A stretch of 64,000 nucleotides of DNA, from contig NZ_CP108549.1 of assembly GCF_036010325.1 (NCBI RefSeq), forward strand, positions 2,914,001 through 2,978,000, in the 5' to 3' direction. Shown here one piece after another: positions 18,001-25,664 of this stretch. The stretch's first letter is position 1, and the number at the start of each line of letters is the position of its first letter. The translations under genes and the position numbers were made by a program. A model generated the notes under the pieces. The model saw only the letters and a program-made list of their open reading frames with translations, was not told where the DNA came from and did no database searches. This DNA is from Streptomyces sp. NBC_01210 (GTDB lineage: Bacteria > Actinomycetota > Actinomycetes > Streptomycetales > Streptomycetaceae).

Positions 18001-18177
18001 CGGTGGGCGTGAGGGGTGGCCCGAGCGGTGATGTGAGCGGTGACCCGATCGGTGACGTGAGCGCCGGCGTGCTCGGTGGCTCGAGCCGTGACTCGAGCGG
18101 TACGGAACCGGCGCCCGGCTGTACGGCGTGCTCGGGGTCACCGACCCCGAGCGCGGCCGGATCAGCGGGCTGCCGCG
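18001..18177 (+). other. Degenerate repeats and a short coding-like tail
   Basis: Between the convergent mbl-like and Lrp genes lies a run of imperfect short repeats (variants of gtgagcggtgacccgatcgg) to about 18100. After this one frame reads YGVLGVTDPERGRISGLPR before a TAG at 18178-18180. That looks like the last residues of a lost gene, but I do not recognise it. Confidence 0.35.
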
Positions 18178-18603
18178 CTAGCGGGCGGACCTCAGCGCGA
18201 TCCGGGTACTGGACTGGGCGACGCCCGCCTCACGCTTGAGCCGGCGCAGCAGGCCGTCCAAGGCGGGCGGATCGGCGGCTCGGGCTCGCAGGAGATAGTC
18301 GTGCTCGCCCGTCACATGGACGACTTCGGTGATGCCCGGAAGCTTGAGCACGGCCTTCTCGAAGTCCTCGTTGGTGGTGTCGAGGCGGAGCGTGACATCG
18401 ATGAAGACGACCAGGCCCGCGCGGGTGTCGGCGGCCGGGTCGACCAGCGTCGTGAAGCCCCGGATCACGCCCTCGCGGCGCATGCGACGTACCCGGTCGG
18501 CAGCGGCGTTGGCGCTCAGCCCGACCCGTACCCCCAGATCACGGTAGGAGATCCGCGCATCCTCCTGCAGGATGCCGAGGATTTCGCTGTCCAGTCGGTC
18601 CAT
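18178..18603 (-). CDS. Lrp/AsnC family transcriptional regulator
   Basis: A 141-residue protein with the AsnC-type HTH at the N-terminus (ISYRDLGVRVGLSANAAADR) and an effector-binding RAM domain (GITEVVHVTGEHDYLLRA). Such regulators usually sense amino acids. The start at 18603 (MDRLDSEILGIL) is the family consensus beginning. It is divergent from a LysE-family exporter with a 70-base gap, the classic arrangement in which the regulator controls amino acid export. Confidence 0.93.
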   Translation of the reverse strand: MDRLDSEILGILQEDARISYRDLGVRVGLSANAAADRVRRMRREGVIRGFTTLVDPAADTRAGLVVFIDVTLRLDTTNEDFEKAVLKLPGITEVVHVTGEHDYLLRARAADPPALDGLLRRLKREAGVAQSSTRIALRSAR

Positions 18604-18673
18604 ACCGCGATTGTCGCAGTACGGACCGGAATTCGGCCGCGCGGACCACAGGCAGGGCGTGAGGGTGTGCGGC

Positions 18674-19297
18674 ATGAGCGAGATGTGGACGACGGCGATG
18701 GCGGGCGCGGCAGCCGGCCTGGGGGTGGCGATGCCCGTGGGGGCGATGGGCGTGCTGCTCATCCAGGAGGGCATGCGCGACCGCCGGGGTGCGGTGGCCG
18801 CGGCCGCCGCCGTGGCGGTCGTCGACTTCACTTACGCAGCCGTGGCGACCGCGCTCGGCCCGCTGGTCGCCTCCGCGCTCTCCGGCGTGGAGGCCTGGGT
18901 CAGGCTGGTGTCGGCCACGGTGCTGGCGGTGATCGCGGTGCGGGGACTGCTCGCCGCACGGGCAACCGGGCCCGCCGCGCCGGGAGAGAGCATGGGCGGC
19001 GCCGGGCCGGTGCGTACGTTCACCCGGTTCGCCGCGCTCACTCTGATCAACCCCACCACCGCGTTGTACTTCGCCGCCCTGACCACCGCTCAGGGAGCGG
19101 ATCTCAGCAGCGGCGGGGCCGGGCTGGTCTTCGTGGGCGGGGTGTTCGTCGCCTCGATGGTGTGGCAGCAGCTGCTGGTGGCGGCGAGCGGCCTCGCGGG
19201 CGCGCGGATCTCGGACACGGCCCGCGCATGGACCTTCCGGATCGGATACGGCCTCGTCGCGGTGTACGCGGTCAAGGTGGCGCTGCCCCTGCCGTAA
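18674..19297 (+). CDS. LysE family amino acid exporter
   Basis: A 207-residue membrane protein with about six hydrophobic segments and the family features GLGVAMPVGAMGVLLIQEGM at the N-terminus and TLINPTTALYF in the middle. LysE proteins export basic or other amino acids out of the cytoplasm. ATG at 18674 fits. The divergent Lrp gene is the probable regulator. A broken relative lies at 8605-8842. Confidence 0.9.
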   Translation: MSEMWTTAMAGAAAGLGVAMPVGAMGVLLIQEGMRDRRGAVAAAAAVAVVDFTYAAVATALGPLVASALSGVEAWVRLVSATVLAVIAVRGLLAARATGPAAPGESMGGAGPVRTFTRFAALTLINPTTALYFAALTTAQGADLSSGGAGLVFVGGVFVASMVWQQLLVAASGLAGARISDTARAWTFRIGYGLVAVYAVKVALPLP

Positions 19298-19462
19298 AGG
19301 TCGTTCCCCGCGCTGACGAGCCCGGTACGCAGCGCCAACACCGCTACCCCCTCATCTTGTTACGTACGAGTAGCGGGGAGAATGATGCGGTCCGGGAGCG
19401 CGGACGACCTGTCCCGTGAAACGACCCCATGGCGACAGATGGCGACAGATGGAGGACGACGA

Positions 19463-20872
19463 GTGAGTGACCTCTTCCCGGCGCTGGCGGCCGGTACGGA
19501 CCGGCACGCCCTCCGTTTCGGCGAACGTGCGCTGACGTACGGCGAGCTGGCCGGTGCGGCGGGTTCGCTGGCCGGCCGGATCACTGCCGCGCGGCGGGTC
19601 GCCGTCTGGGCCACGCCCACGCTGGAGACAGCGGTGGGTGTGGTGGCTGCGCTGCTGGCCGGTGTGCCTGCCGTGCCGCTGAACCCGAAAACGGGTGAGC
19701 GCGAGCTGGCGCATATCGTCGCGGACAGTGCGCCGTCGGTGGTGCTGGCCGGGCCGGACGAGGAACTGCCGTCGGCGCTCGGCGCGTTGGAGCGGATCGA
19801 CATCGCGGTCGCGGGTGCCGCCGGCCCGCTGCCACCGGAGCCGGACCCCGAGACGCCCGCCCTGATCGTCTACACCTCGGGGACGACGGGGCCTCCCAAG
19901 GGCGCCGTACTGCCGCGCCGCGCGATCGCCACGACTCTGGATGCGCTGGAGGACGCCTGGCAGTGGACCGCCGACGACGTCCTCGTGCACGGCCTTCCGC
20001 TCTTTCACGTCCACGGTCTGATCCTGGGCATCCTCGGCCCACTGCGGCGCGGCGGGGAGGTACGGCACTTGGGGAGGTTCACGGCGGAGGGCGTGGCACG
20101 CGAGCTCGCGAACGGCGGGACGATGCTCTTCGGTGTACCGACGATGTACCACCGACTGGCCGAAGCGCTCGATACGGACCCCCGGTTGGCGAAGGCGCTG
20201 GCGGGTGCGCGGCTGTTGGTGTCGGGTTCTGCGGCGCTGCCTCTGCACGACCACGAGCGGATCGCGGCGGCGACGGGACGGCGGGTGATCGAGCGGTACG
20301 GGATGACCGAGACGCTGATGAACACCTCCGTACGCGCCGACGGCGAAGCGCGTCCGGGGACGGTCGGCGTCCCGCTGCACGGCGTCGAGCTGCGGCTGGT
20401 CGACGAGAGCGACGGCATCGGCGAGATCCAGGTGCGCGGACCGAACCTCTTCACGGAGTATCTGAACCGGCCCGACGCGACCGAGGCGGCCTTCGACGGC
20501 GACTGGTTCCGTACCGGCGACATGGCGAGCCGCGACCCGGACGGCTATGTACGGATCGTCGGCCGCAAGGCCACCGACCTGATCAAGAGCGGCGGCTACA
20601 AGATCGGCGCGGGCGAGATCGAGAATGCGCTGCTTGAACATCCGGCGGTACGCGAGGCGGCGGTGACCGGGGAGCCGGACGCGGACCTGGGTGAGCGGAT
20701 CGTCGCCTGGATCGTGCCGGCGGACCCCTTGGCGCCGCCCGCGCCGGAGGAACTGTCCGCACATGTGGCCGCGCAGCTCGCGCCGCACAAACGCCCGCGC
20801 GAGGTCCGCTTCCTCGATGCGCTGCCCCGCAACGACATGGGCAAGATCATGAAGCGGGCGCTCCATGGGTGA
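19463..20872 (+). CDS. matB: Malonyl-CoA synthetase (MatB-like acyl-CoA ligase)
   Basis: This ANL-superfamily ligase converts malonate or methylmalonate, ATP and CoA to malonyl-CoA or methylmalonyl-CoA. The 469-residue form starts at GTG 19463 (SDLFPALAAGTDRHALRFG) after ggagga; the ATG at 19382 would add an unlikely leader. Motifs are the ATP loop YTSGTTGPPKGAV, RYGMTETLMNTS, the hinge DGYVRIVGRK and the catalytic lysine in NDMGKIMKRAL. The sequence agrees closely with what I remember of S. coelicolor MatB. It overlaps the next gene by 8 bases (atgggtga). Confidence 0.92.
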   Translation: MSDLFPALAAGTDRHALRFGERALTYGELAGAAGSLAGRITAARRVAVWATPTLETAVGVVAALLAGVPAVPLNPKTGERELAHIVADSAPSVVLAGPDEELPSALGALERIDIAVAGAAGPLPPEPDPETPALIVYTSGTTGPPKGAVLPRRAIATTLDALEDAWQWTADDVLVHGLPLFHVHGLILGILGPLRRGGEVRHLGRFTAEGVARELANGGTMLFGVPTMYHRLAEALDTDPRLAKALAGARLLVSGSAALPLHDHERIAAATGRRVIERYGMTETLMNTSVRADGEARPGTVGVPLHGVELRLVDESDGIGEIQVRGPNLFTEYLNRPDATEAAFDGDWFRTGDMASRDPDGYVRIVGRKATDLIKSGGYKIGAGEIENALLEHPAVREAAVTGEPDADLGERIVAWIVPADPLAPPAPEELSAHVAAQLAPHKRPREVRFLDALPRNDMGKIMKRALHG

Positions 20873-22466
20873 GCGGGTGACGGCCCGCGAGGCGATCGCG
20901 CTGGTCTGCGACGACTTCGTGGAGGCCGAGCCGGTCGGCCGGCCTTGCGTGCCGGACGGCCCGATCGCCTGGGAGGGGTACGACGCGGCCCGCGCGAGGG
21001 CCGCGGAGCGTACGGGCTCGAAGGAGTCCGTCGTGTACGGCGAGGCCACGCTCGGCGGCCGTCGGTGTGTGGTGGTCTCCTTCGAATTCGGCTTCCTGGG
21101 CGGCTCGTTGAGTATTCGCGCCGGGGACCGCTTGGAGGCCGCGTACGGCGCGGCGCGCGAACGGAGGCGACCGCTGATCTCGCTGATCGCGACTGGCGGC
21201 AGCCGTATGCAGGAGGGCATGGTCGCCCTCTCCCAACTCCAGCGCGTGGCCCATGCGTCGGTGCTGCTGCGCGACGCGGGTGTCCCGCACATCGCGGTCC
21301 TCCGCGACCCGACGACGGGCGGCGGCTGGGCCACACTCGGCGCGGGCGCGGACGTGATCCTGGCCCTGCCGACCGCACAGGTGGGCTTCGCAGGCTCCCG
21401 CGTACGCCCGCCGGAGGCGGATCCGGCGGCATACACGGCGGAGGGCCAACTGGCCTCGGGTCAGATCGACGCGATCGTGCGCGGTGAGGATCTGCGGGAG
21501 GTGCTTGCGTACTGGGCGGGAGCGCTGGGCGCGGGGCTCGCGGGAGCGGAGGCCGAGGGCCACGCTGCGGACGGGCCCGGGGTCCCGGGCGCCCCGCCGG
21601 CAGCGGGCACCCCGGGAACGGGCAGCGGCGCCGGGGCGGGGCTCACCGCCGAGGGCGAACACGCCGGCCAAGCCGCGAGCGCCCCCGAGAGCGGGCCCGT
21701 CGGCACGCCCGGTGCCGCTGGGCCGCAGGCCGCCCCGGCGGTCGCCGACCCGCCCCGTGTCGAGCCCGCTCCACCTCCGTACGCCCTCGGCGGGGCCCCC
21801 CTCCCCCTCACCGGATGGGACGCCGTCCAGCAGGCCCGCGCGCCCGGACGGCCCCGTGCCGAGGCGTATCTCGATCAGTACTTCACACACCGCCACCCCC
21901 TCCACGGCGATCGCTGCGGCGGCACCGACCCCGGGCTGCTCTGCGGTGTAGGGCTGCGCGACGGGCGGCCCATCGCGTACGTCGCCCAGTGCGGCACCCC
22001 GACCCGGCCCGCCGGGTACCGCACCGCCGCCCGTGTCGTACGGCTCGCCGACCGGGCAGGGATTCCCGTGCTCACACTCATCGACACCCCGGGCGCGGCC
22101 AATGACGCCGAGGCCGAGCGGGCCGGCGCGGGCGCGGCGATTGCCGAGCTGTTCTCGGCCATCGCCGCCGCCCGTACTCCGCTGACCAGCCTTCTCATCG
22201 GTGAGGGCGGCTCGGGCGGGGCGCTCGCGCTCGCCGCTCCCGGCAACACCTGGGCCACACCGGACAGTTACTTCTCCGTCATCGCCCCGGAGCTCGCCGC
22301 CGCGATCCTCAAGCGCGGGCCCGAGCAAGTGCCCCGGACCGCGGACCAGTTGCGGCTGCGGCCCCAGGACCTGGTGGAGCTGGGCGTCGTACGCGGGATC
22401 GTCGCCCCGGACCCCGTCAACCCGAACGCAGCACCGACGGACGGTCCAGCCTCCCCAGCAGGCTGA
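20865..22466 (+). CDS. Fused AccD-AccA-type carboxyltransferase
   Basis: This single 533-residue chain joins two crotonase-fold halves. Residues about 40-200 are AccD/beta-like (FGFLGGSLSIRAGDRLEAA, GGSRMQEGM, LRDPTTGGGWATLGAGAD). After a Gly/Ala/Pro linker (about 215-300), residues about 310-520 are AccA/alpha-like (LTLIDTPGAANDAEAER, LLIGEGGSGGALALAAPG). No zinc finger or biotin domain is present. It starts inside the end of matB, so translation is coupled, and it probably acts on the same acyl-CoA pool. A malonate-decarboxylase-type role is an alternative. Confidence 0.83.
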   Translation: MGERVTAREAIALVCDDFVEAEPVGRPCVPDGPIAWEGYDAARARAAERTGSKESVVYGEATLGGRRCVVVSFEFGFLGGSLSIRAGDRLEAAYGAARERRRPLISLIATGGSRMQEGMVALSQLQRVAHASVLLRDAGVPHIAVLRDPTTGGGWATLGAGADVILALPTAQVGFAGSRVRPPEADPAAYTAEGQLASGQIDAIVRGEDLREVLAYWAGALGAGLAGAEAEGHAADGPGVPGAPPAAGTPGTGSGAGAGLTAEGEHAGQAASAPESGPVGTPGAAGPQAAPAVADPPRVEPAPPPYALGGAPLPLTGWDAVQQARAPGRPRAEAYLDQYFTHRHPLHGDRCGGTDPGLLCGVGLRDGRPIAYVAQCGTPTRPAGYRTAARVVRLADRAGIPVLTLIDTPGAANDAEAERAGAGAAIAELFSAIAAARTPLTSLLIGEGGSGGALALAAPGNTWATPDSYFSVIAPELAAAILKRGPEQVPRTADQLRLRPQDLVELGVVRGIVAPDPVNPNAAPTDGPASPAG

Positions 22467-22467
22467 C

Positions 22468-22866
22468 AAAGCTCATCGACTTCGACCGGTCCCGCGAGGG
22501 CTCCAGCGGTCTGTTCCACGCCCGGCTTGAGCGTCCGGCCGGTGTCCCGCCGACCAACGGCGTCTTCCAGCCGAAGATCTTCGAAGCCCCGTCGGAGGGC
22601 GTACGGGAGACCTGGCTGGGTCTGCGCCGCGTGCCCACGCTCACGGCCGGGCCGACGCCGCTGGACGAGTTCGTCCTCACCGACGTCGAGGTGAAGGCCG
22701 AGGAGATGTGGCGCGGCACCGGCGCACCGGCGTTCACCGGGTACTGCGCCGTCGACCCGGCTGCACGAGATCCCGGTCGTCGAGCCGGTCGAGTCCGTGC
22801 TCGGCATCAATACGACGCTCACTCCGGCGGGCACGGAGACGGTCCCGGTCAAAGCAGGCCTGACCG
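22468..22866 (+). pseudogene. Remnant, possibly acetoacetate decarboxylase-like
   Basis: Directly after the carboxyltransferase stop, one frame reads without a start codon as FDRSREGSSGLFHARLERPA, then FEAPSEGVRETWLGLRRVP and VLTDVEVKAEEMWRGTGAPA. The frame shifts near 22760 and continues HEIPVVEPVESVLGINTTL. The last part resembles the C-terminal end of acetoacetate decarboxylase-fold proteins. The gene lacks its N-terminus and contains at least one frameshift. Identity is tentative. Confidence 0.45.
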
Positions 22867-22870
22867 CAGG

Positions 22871-24124
22871 TCAGGGCGTCGGGTCGCGGGCGTCGTACCG
22901 GGCGAAGCCGCGCCAGCGCAGCGCGAGCAGGGAGATCGCCAGCACACAGGCGATCCCGCCGCCGGTCACGGTCACGGCCGGCGAGGTCAGATCGGCGACG
23001 CTGCCGGCCAGGAAGTCGCCGAGCCGCGGGCCACCCGCGACGACGACGATGAAGACACCCTGCAGCCGGCCGCGCATCTCGTCCGGGGCGGCCGTCTGCA
23101 TCATCGTGTTGCGGAAGACCATCGAGACGGTGTCCGCGAACCCGGCGAGGGCGAGGAAGAACAGTCCGAGCCAGAGGTTGCGGATGAGCCCGAAGACGGC
23201 GATCGCCGTACCCCAGGCACCGACGGCGAGCAGAATCGCCAGCCCGTGCCGCCGGATCCGCCCCTGCCATCCGGAGAACACCCCGCCGAGCAGCGCCCCG
23301 AGAGCGGGCGCGGCGGCCAGCAGTCCGGTGGTGCGGGCGTCGCCGCCGTACCAGACCACGGCGACGGCCGGGAAGAGCGCCCGCGGATGGGCCAGGATCA
23401 TGGCGCAGAAGTCCGAGAAGAACGTCATCCGGAGGTTGGGCCGGGTGGCGAGGAAACGCAGCCCGTCCAGGACGGACGCCTTCTTGGCGCCTGCGAGACG
23501 GTCCGGGCGCATCGAGGGCAGTCGCCACATCGCGTACAGGGACGCGGAGAAGGCGACGGCATCGATGAGATACGCGGTCTGATAGCCGGCGAATCCGACG
23601 ATGAGCCCGCCGAGCATCGGCCCGAGGAGTGTCCCGGAGGTCATGGTCATCGAGGAGAGCGCGTTGGCGGCGGGCAGCTGCTCGGGCGGCAGCAGCCGGG
23701 GGATCATCGCGCTGCGGGCCGGGGAGTTGACGGCCGCGCACACGGCCTGGAGCGCGACGACGGCGTACAGGAACCAGACACGGTGGAACTCTGCGAGGGC
23801 GGCGGTGGCGAGCCCGGCCGACAGCACGGCGGACCCGCTCGCGGAGACGAGCCCGAGCTTGCGCCGGTCCACGGTGTCGGCGATCGCACCGCCGTAGAGT
23901 CCGAACGCCAGGAGCGGCACCAGGGAGCAGAGCCCGACGAGGCCGACGGCGAAGGTGGACCGGGTGATGTCGTAGACCTGGAGGGATATCGCGAGCGCGG
24001 TCATCCCCTGACCGACCCAGGAGATCGTGTTGCCGAACCAGAGCCGCCGGTAGTGGACGGAGCTGCGGAGGGGAGTGAGGTCGGCGAGTATCCGACGGCG
24101 CGGAGGTCGGGCGGTCTCCGTCAT
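22871..24124 (-). CDS. MFS transporter, EntS-like exporter
   Basis: A 417-residue protein with about 12 membrane segments and the major facilitator signature after TM2 (GGAIADTVDRRKLG). Overall layout resembles EntS/tetracycline-type exporters: FRNTMMQTAAPDEMRGRLQG near the end is typical of this branch. No siderophore genes are nearby, so the substrate is unknown. I use ATG at 24124 (MTETARPPRRR); a longer in-frame extension lacks support. Confidence 0.87.
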   Translation of the reverse strand: MTETARPPRRRILADLTPLRSSVHYRRLWFGNTISWVGQGMTALAISLQVYDITRSTFAVGLVGLCSLVPLLAFGLYGGAIADTVDRRKLGLVSASGSAVLSAGLATAALAEFHRVWFLYAVVALQAVCAAVNSPARSAMIPRLLPPEQLPAANALSSMTMTSGTLLGPMLGGLIVGFAGYQTAYLIDAVAFSASLYAMWRLPSMRPDRLAGAKKASVLDGLRFLATRPNLRMTFFSDFCAMILAHPRALFPAVAVVWYGGDARTTGLLAAAPALGALLGGVFSGWQGRIRRHGLAILLAVGAWGTAIAVFGLIRNLWLGLFFLALAGFADTVSMVFRNTMMQTAAPDEMRGRLQGVFIVVVAGGPRLGDFLAGSVADLTSPAVTVTGGGIACVLAISLLALRWRGFARYDARDPTP

Positions 24125-24473
24125 ATGGCGTGGCTGTGGCGGGCCCGGCGCGCGTGGAGGGCAGTGCGTCCGGTGAGGCTGGTCGTCGGCATGACGGGCA
24201 GTATATGGACGCGCCCGGAGCGGGCCCCTTACCTGTCGGCCCCTCACCTGTCCGGTTGTCCGTCCGGGGAGCGGTGCGGGGGGACGGTGGTCCTGGCGCC
24301 GGCCGCCGCTGTACCGGCGGTGATGCGCAGGGCCGGGCGTACGCTGGTGACACCGAGGACATTTCGCACACCGGCCGTCGTGCCGGCGCTGTTTTCGGCG
24401 GTTCACCCACATCGGCGCTTCAACAACGCCCGGCCGGTTCGCGCCGGTCCGGAGCAGGGTGGGAAGTGAGGTC
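24125..24473. other. Intergenic region, no gene seen
   Basis: This 349-base gap separates the MFS gene (minus) from a small membrane protein gene (plus). It should hold divergent promoters. No conserved reading frame, hairpin with a U tract or repeat was found. Confidence 0.4.
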
Positions 24474-24683
24474 ATGGACAACCTCGTCACCGTGCTGGCG
24501 ATCCTCGCGATGATCATCGCGGCCGCGCTCGCGATCCATCTGGTCAACGGCTATCAGGACGAACGCATCGCGGCACTCCCCTTCGGCGGTCGTACCAGGC
24601 CGGCCGGCCGGCGCCATGCGCGCCACGAGCGTCGGCACACCGCACGCGAGTGGCTCCGGCTTCACCGTCACGCGGGGAAGTGA
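24474..24683 (+). CDS. Small single-span membrane protein
   Basis: A 69-residue protein: an N-terminal membrane segment (LVTVLAILAMIIAAALAIHLV) and a basic Arg/His-rich cytoplasmic tail (RRHARHERRHTAREWLRLHR). ATG at 24474 follows gtgaggtc. The composition contrast between the halves and normal codon use support a real gene. Function is unknown. Confidence 0.65.
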   Translation: MDNLVTVLAILAMIIAAALAIHLVNGYQDERIAALPFGGRTRPAGRRHARHERRHTAREWLRLHRHAGK

Positions 24684-24816
24684 CGGCCGCGGCCCATACC
24701 CCGGAAGTGCGCCCCTGGCCGGGGAGCCGGCTCGACGCGCGCCGACACTCCTCGGCGAATAGCGTGGCGAATAGCGTGAAAGAACGGGAAATTTCCTCGA
24801 GCTGGAGGCTTGGACC

Positions 24817-25605
24817 ATGGCCGCGCTACCGGAAGGCACGCCCTGTTGGGCCGACGCGATGTTCCCCGACCTGGAAGCCGCGAAGAGCTTCTACAGCGAG
24901 CTGATGGGCTGGACCTACGACGAGGGATCGGAAGAGTTCGGCAACTACACGCAGGCGCGCTCGGACGGCAGGCTGGTGGCCGCCGTCGTACCGCAGATGC
25001 CCGGCATGGAAAGCCCGGCGGCCTGGAACCTCTACTTCGCCTCTCCGGACGCGGCCGCGACAGCCGCGAAGATCCGTGAGAACGGCGGAACGCTGCTGAT
25101 GGAGCCCATGCAGGTCGGCGAGTTCGGCACCATGGCGACCGCGCAGGACCCCAGCGGCGTGTCCTTCAGCGTCTGGCAGCCGGGTGCCCACGAGGGCTTC
25201 GAGAAGACGGGCGAACCCGGCTCGTTCGCGTGGGCCGAGATCACCACACGGGACGCCGCCAAGGCGGACGCCTTCTTCACCGCGACCTTCCCCTTCGAGG
25301 TGCAGAAGATGAAGCACGAGGTCGTCGATTTCCACCTCTGGAACATCGGCGGCCGGCCGGTGGCGGGCCGGATGAAGATGACCGACGACTTCCCGCCCGA
25401 TGTCCCGCCGCACGTCAATGTGTACTTCGCCGTGGCGGACTGTGACGCCGCGATCGCCACGGTCAACAAGCTCGGCGGGCAGGTGCACTTCGGCCCGATG
25501 GACAGCCCCTTCGGCCGCTTCGCGACGGTCGCGGACCAGCAGGGCGCGGTCTTCTCGGTGATCGACCTGCAGACCACGAAGGGCGAGATGCCTGAGATGA
25601 CTTGA
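24817..25605 (+). CDS. VOC family protein with two glyoxalase-like domains
   Basis: This 262-residue protein has two vicinal-oxygen-chelate domains, about residues 8-120 and 135-255. The first starts CWADAMFPDLEAAKSFYSEL, the second FAWAEITTRDAAKADAFFTA, and both end in FSVWQPG / FSVIDLQT-type strands. Members include mycobacterial CFP30B-type proteins, and most actinobacterial copies have no known substrate. ATG at 24817 follows tggaggcttggacc. Confidence 0.9.
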   Translation: MAALPEGTPCWADAMFPDLEAAKSFYSELMGWTYDEGSEEFGNYTQARSDGRLVAAVVPQMPGMESPAAWNLYFASPDAAATAAKIRENGGTLLMEPMQVGEFGTMATAQDPSGVSFSVWQPGAHEGFEKTGEPGSFAWAEITTRDAAKADAFFTATFPFEVQKMKHEVVDFHLWNIGGRPVAGRMKMTDDFPPDVPPHVNVYFAVADCDAAIATVNKLGGQVHFGPMDSPFGRFATVADQQGAVFSVIDLQTTKGEMPEMT

Positions 25606-25664
25606 CCGCGGGAAGGCACAGGCGGCCCGCGGACAAAGGGTCGTCATCCGGCGGCGCGACCGGA

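Noticed and set aside
22631..24469. A 612-codon plus-strand frame opposite the MFS transporter.
   Set aside because: Antisense to a clear 12-TM transporter; only its first 40 codons belong to the decarboxylase-like remnant.
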